64,000 bases of DNA, taken from positions 2,740,010 to 2,804,009 of the forward strand of contig NZ_CP093379.1 in assembly GCF_022655595.1 (NCBI RefSeq). The letters run 5' to 3'. Below, one piece after another: positions 63,254 through 64,000 of this stretch (positions are counted from its first letter, which is position 1; the number at the start of each line of letters is the position of its first letter). Position numbers and translations under genes: made by a program. Source of the stretch: Ignatzschineria rhizosphaerae. GTDB lineage: Bacteria > Pseudomonadota > Gammaproteobacteria > Cardiobacteriales > Wohlfahrtiimonadaceae. A model generated the notes under the pieces. The model had not been told where the DNA came from and did no database searches. It saw only the letters and a program-made list of their open reading frames with translations.

Positions 63254-63760
63254 TTAATAGCCAAGCGCTGCGTTTTCTTCTGCTTTGAGGTCTACACCAT
63301 TAACGATGAGGACGTTATCGAGCACTCGCTCAACATAGATAACTTCGTTGTTCCAGATGTATTCTGCTGTGATTGCATTAAGTGTGACTTCACCACCTGA
63401 TAGATCACCTTTCTTCAATGATTCAGGATCATTTTCAAGGCTTCCCGTAAAGTTGGCCGTAAATGGAATTAAGTCACAAGTTGCTGGGTCTTCAATCGCC
63501 CCCTTAAACTGCAGACGAATATTCCCTAAACCGCAACCTTGTGGAATGAGTGTTTGAATATCAATGCCTTTCGTGGTGAACTTCACTTCCATTGAGCCTT
63601 CAAAACCTACTGGAATCTTGAGCGGTCTTGTCATGCCACCTGTTTTAATCTCTACATACTCTTTGGCCGTAGAGGGAAGGGTGACCTCTTCCACAGTGCG
63701 CCCGATCGGGTCTGCATTGAGAAAGAGTTCAAAGTTTTTTAATACGCCAGGTAATCTCAT
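63254..63760 (-). CDS. FII: P2-like major tail tube protein gpFII
   Basis: 168 aa, MRLPGVLKNFELFLNADPIG, with the beta-rich tube fold and LNAITAEYIWNNEVIYVERV near the end. Forms the inner tube of the contractile tail. Confidence 0.92.
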   Translation of the reverse strand: MRLPGVLKNFELFLNADPIGRTVEEVTLPSTAKEYVEIKTGGMTRPLKIPVGFEGSMEVKFTTKGIDIQTLIPQGCGLGNIRLQFKGAIEDPATCDLIPFTANFTGSLENDPESLKKGDLSGGEVTLNAITAEYIWNNEVIYVERVLDNVLIVNGVDLKAEENAALGY

Positions 63761-63762
63761 GT

Positions 63763-64000
63763 TTATACTCCCGCAATTTCGTTGATGAAATCACTTGTAA
63801 GCGTGACTTCAAGAGATGGATTTTCTGCAGGTGGAACAGGGGTAAATTTCAGTTCCCATGCAGGTTTACCATTCATCAGATCGTCCTTACCGTTCTTCTT
63901 AGGGTGGAGAATAATCTCACCACCAAGGATACGGCCAGCTCGTTTGTGATCAGATAAACGGTTGTTATAATTCAAGCGGAAATCTTCCATAATCGCTTTA
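63763..64000 (-). CDS. FI: P2-like tail sheath protein gpFI (C-terminal part)
   Basis: Open to the window edge; the start is not seen (P2 FI is about 396 aa). The visible C-terminus has LGGEIILHPKKNGKDDLMNG, KFTPVPPAENPSLEVTLTSD and ends FINEIAGV, as in gpFI sheaths. An internal Met at 63990 is not the true start. Confidence 0.85.
   Translation of the reverse strand, partial: KAIMEDFRLNYNNRLSDHKRAGRILGGEIILHPKKNGKDDLMNGKPAWELKFTPVPPAENPSLEVTLTSDFINEIAGV

Overview
The window looks like a chromosome segment of an AT-rich gammaproteobacterium. Complete lptC-lptA-lptB, minCDE, hslR, aspA, xerC, rne, mrcB, corC, miaA and hflD genes support this. The order Cardiobacteriales (Ignatzschineria/Wohlfahrtiimonas-like) is a plausible home, but that is inference from gene content and base composition only. 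I see no rRNA and no CRISPR array; there is one tRNA gene (Asn, GTT).

Region 1 (1-21.1 kb) is ordinary core genome: LPS export (lptB/A/C) with rpiA, a SlyD-type FKBP, minC separated from minDE by about 360 bp, hslR-aspA-xerC, an AhpC peroxiredoxin, RNase E, a TPR lipoprotein, PBP1b, CorC, a stop-interrupted Imm51-like immunity gene, tRNA-Asn, a periplasmic binding-like protein, miaA and a KamA-family radical SAM enzyme.

Region 2 (21.1-46.3 kb) is an insertion-sequence graveyard. It holds five copies of one 872-bp IS481-type element, three copies of one ~849-bp IS5-type element (two of them bracketing a 4.2-kb composite transposon), one IS3/IS150-type element split by a nested IS481, a second IS3 remnant and a MITE sharing the IS5 ends. 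These have broken a chaperone-usher fimbrial operon (usher truncated and frameshifted, adhesin split) and the remains of an older prophage (DUF2303, small early genes, TIGR02594 endolysin-like gene). Intact cargo includes an AEC transporter with an MmgE/PrpD protein inside the composite transposon, a small outer-membrane barrel, a PhnD-like binding protein and an APC amino-acid permease.

Region 3 (46.6 kb to the end) is a P2-like prophage that looks intact as far as it can be seen. It starts at a putative attL (tRNA 3'-end-like sequence) and integrase. A leftward early operon follows (ribbon-helix-helix, Ogr/Delta-like zinc finger, Fis-like protein, primase-helicase, AlpA-like protein, tiny membrane proteins, Com-like zinc ribbon, N6-adenine methylase), then a rightward lysogenic operon (repressor plus five accessory genes), then leftward tail genes D, U, T, E/E', FII and FI, which run off the window. 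The accessory genes after the repressor are mostly membrane or exported proteins, one with a membrane-anchored WYL-like domain. They are the best candidate here for an undescribed immunity or exclusion system.
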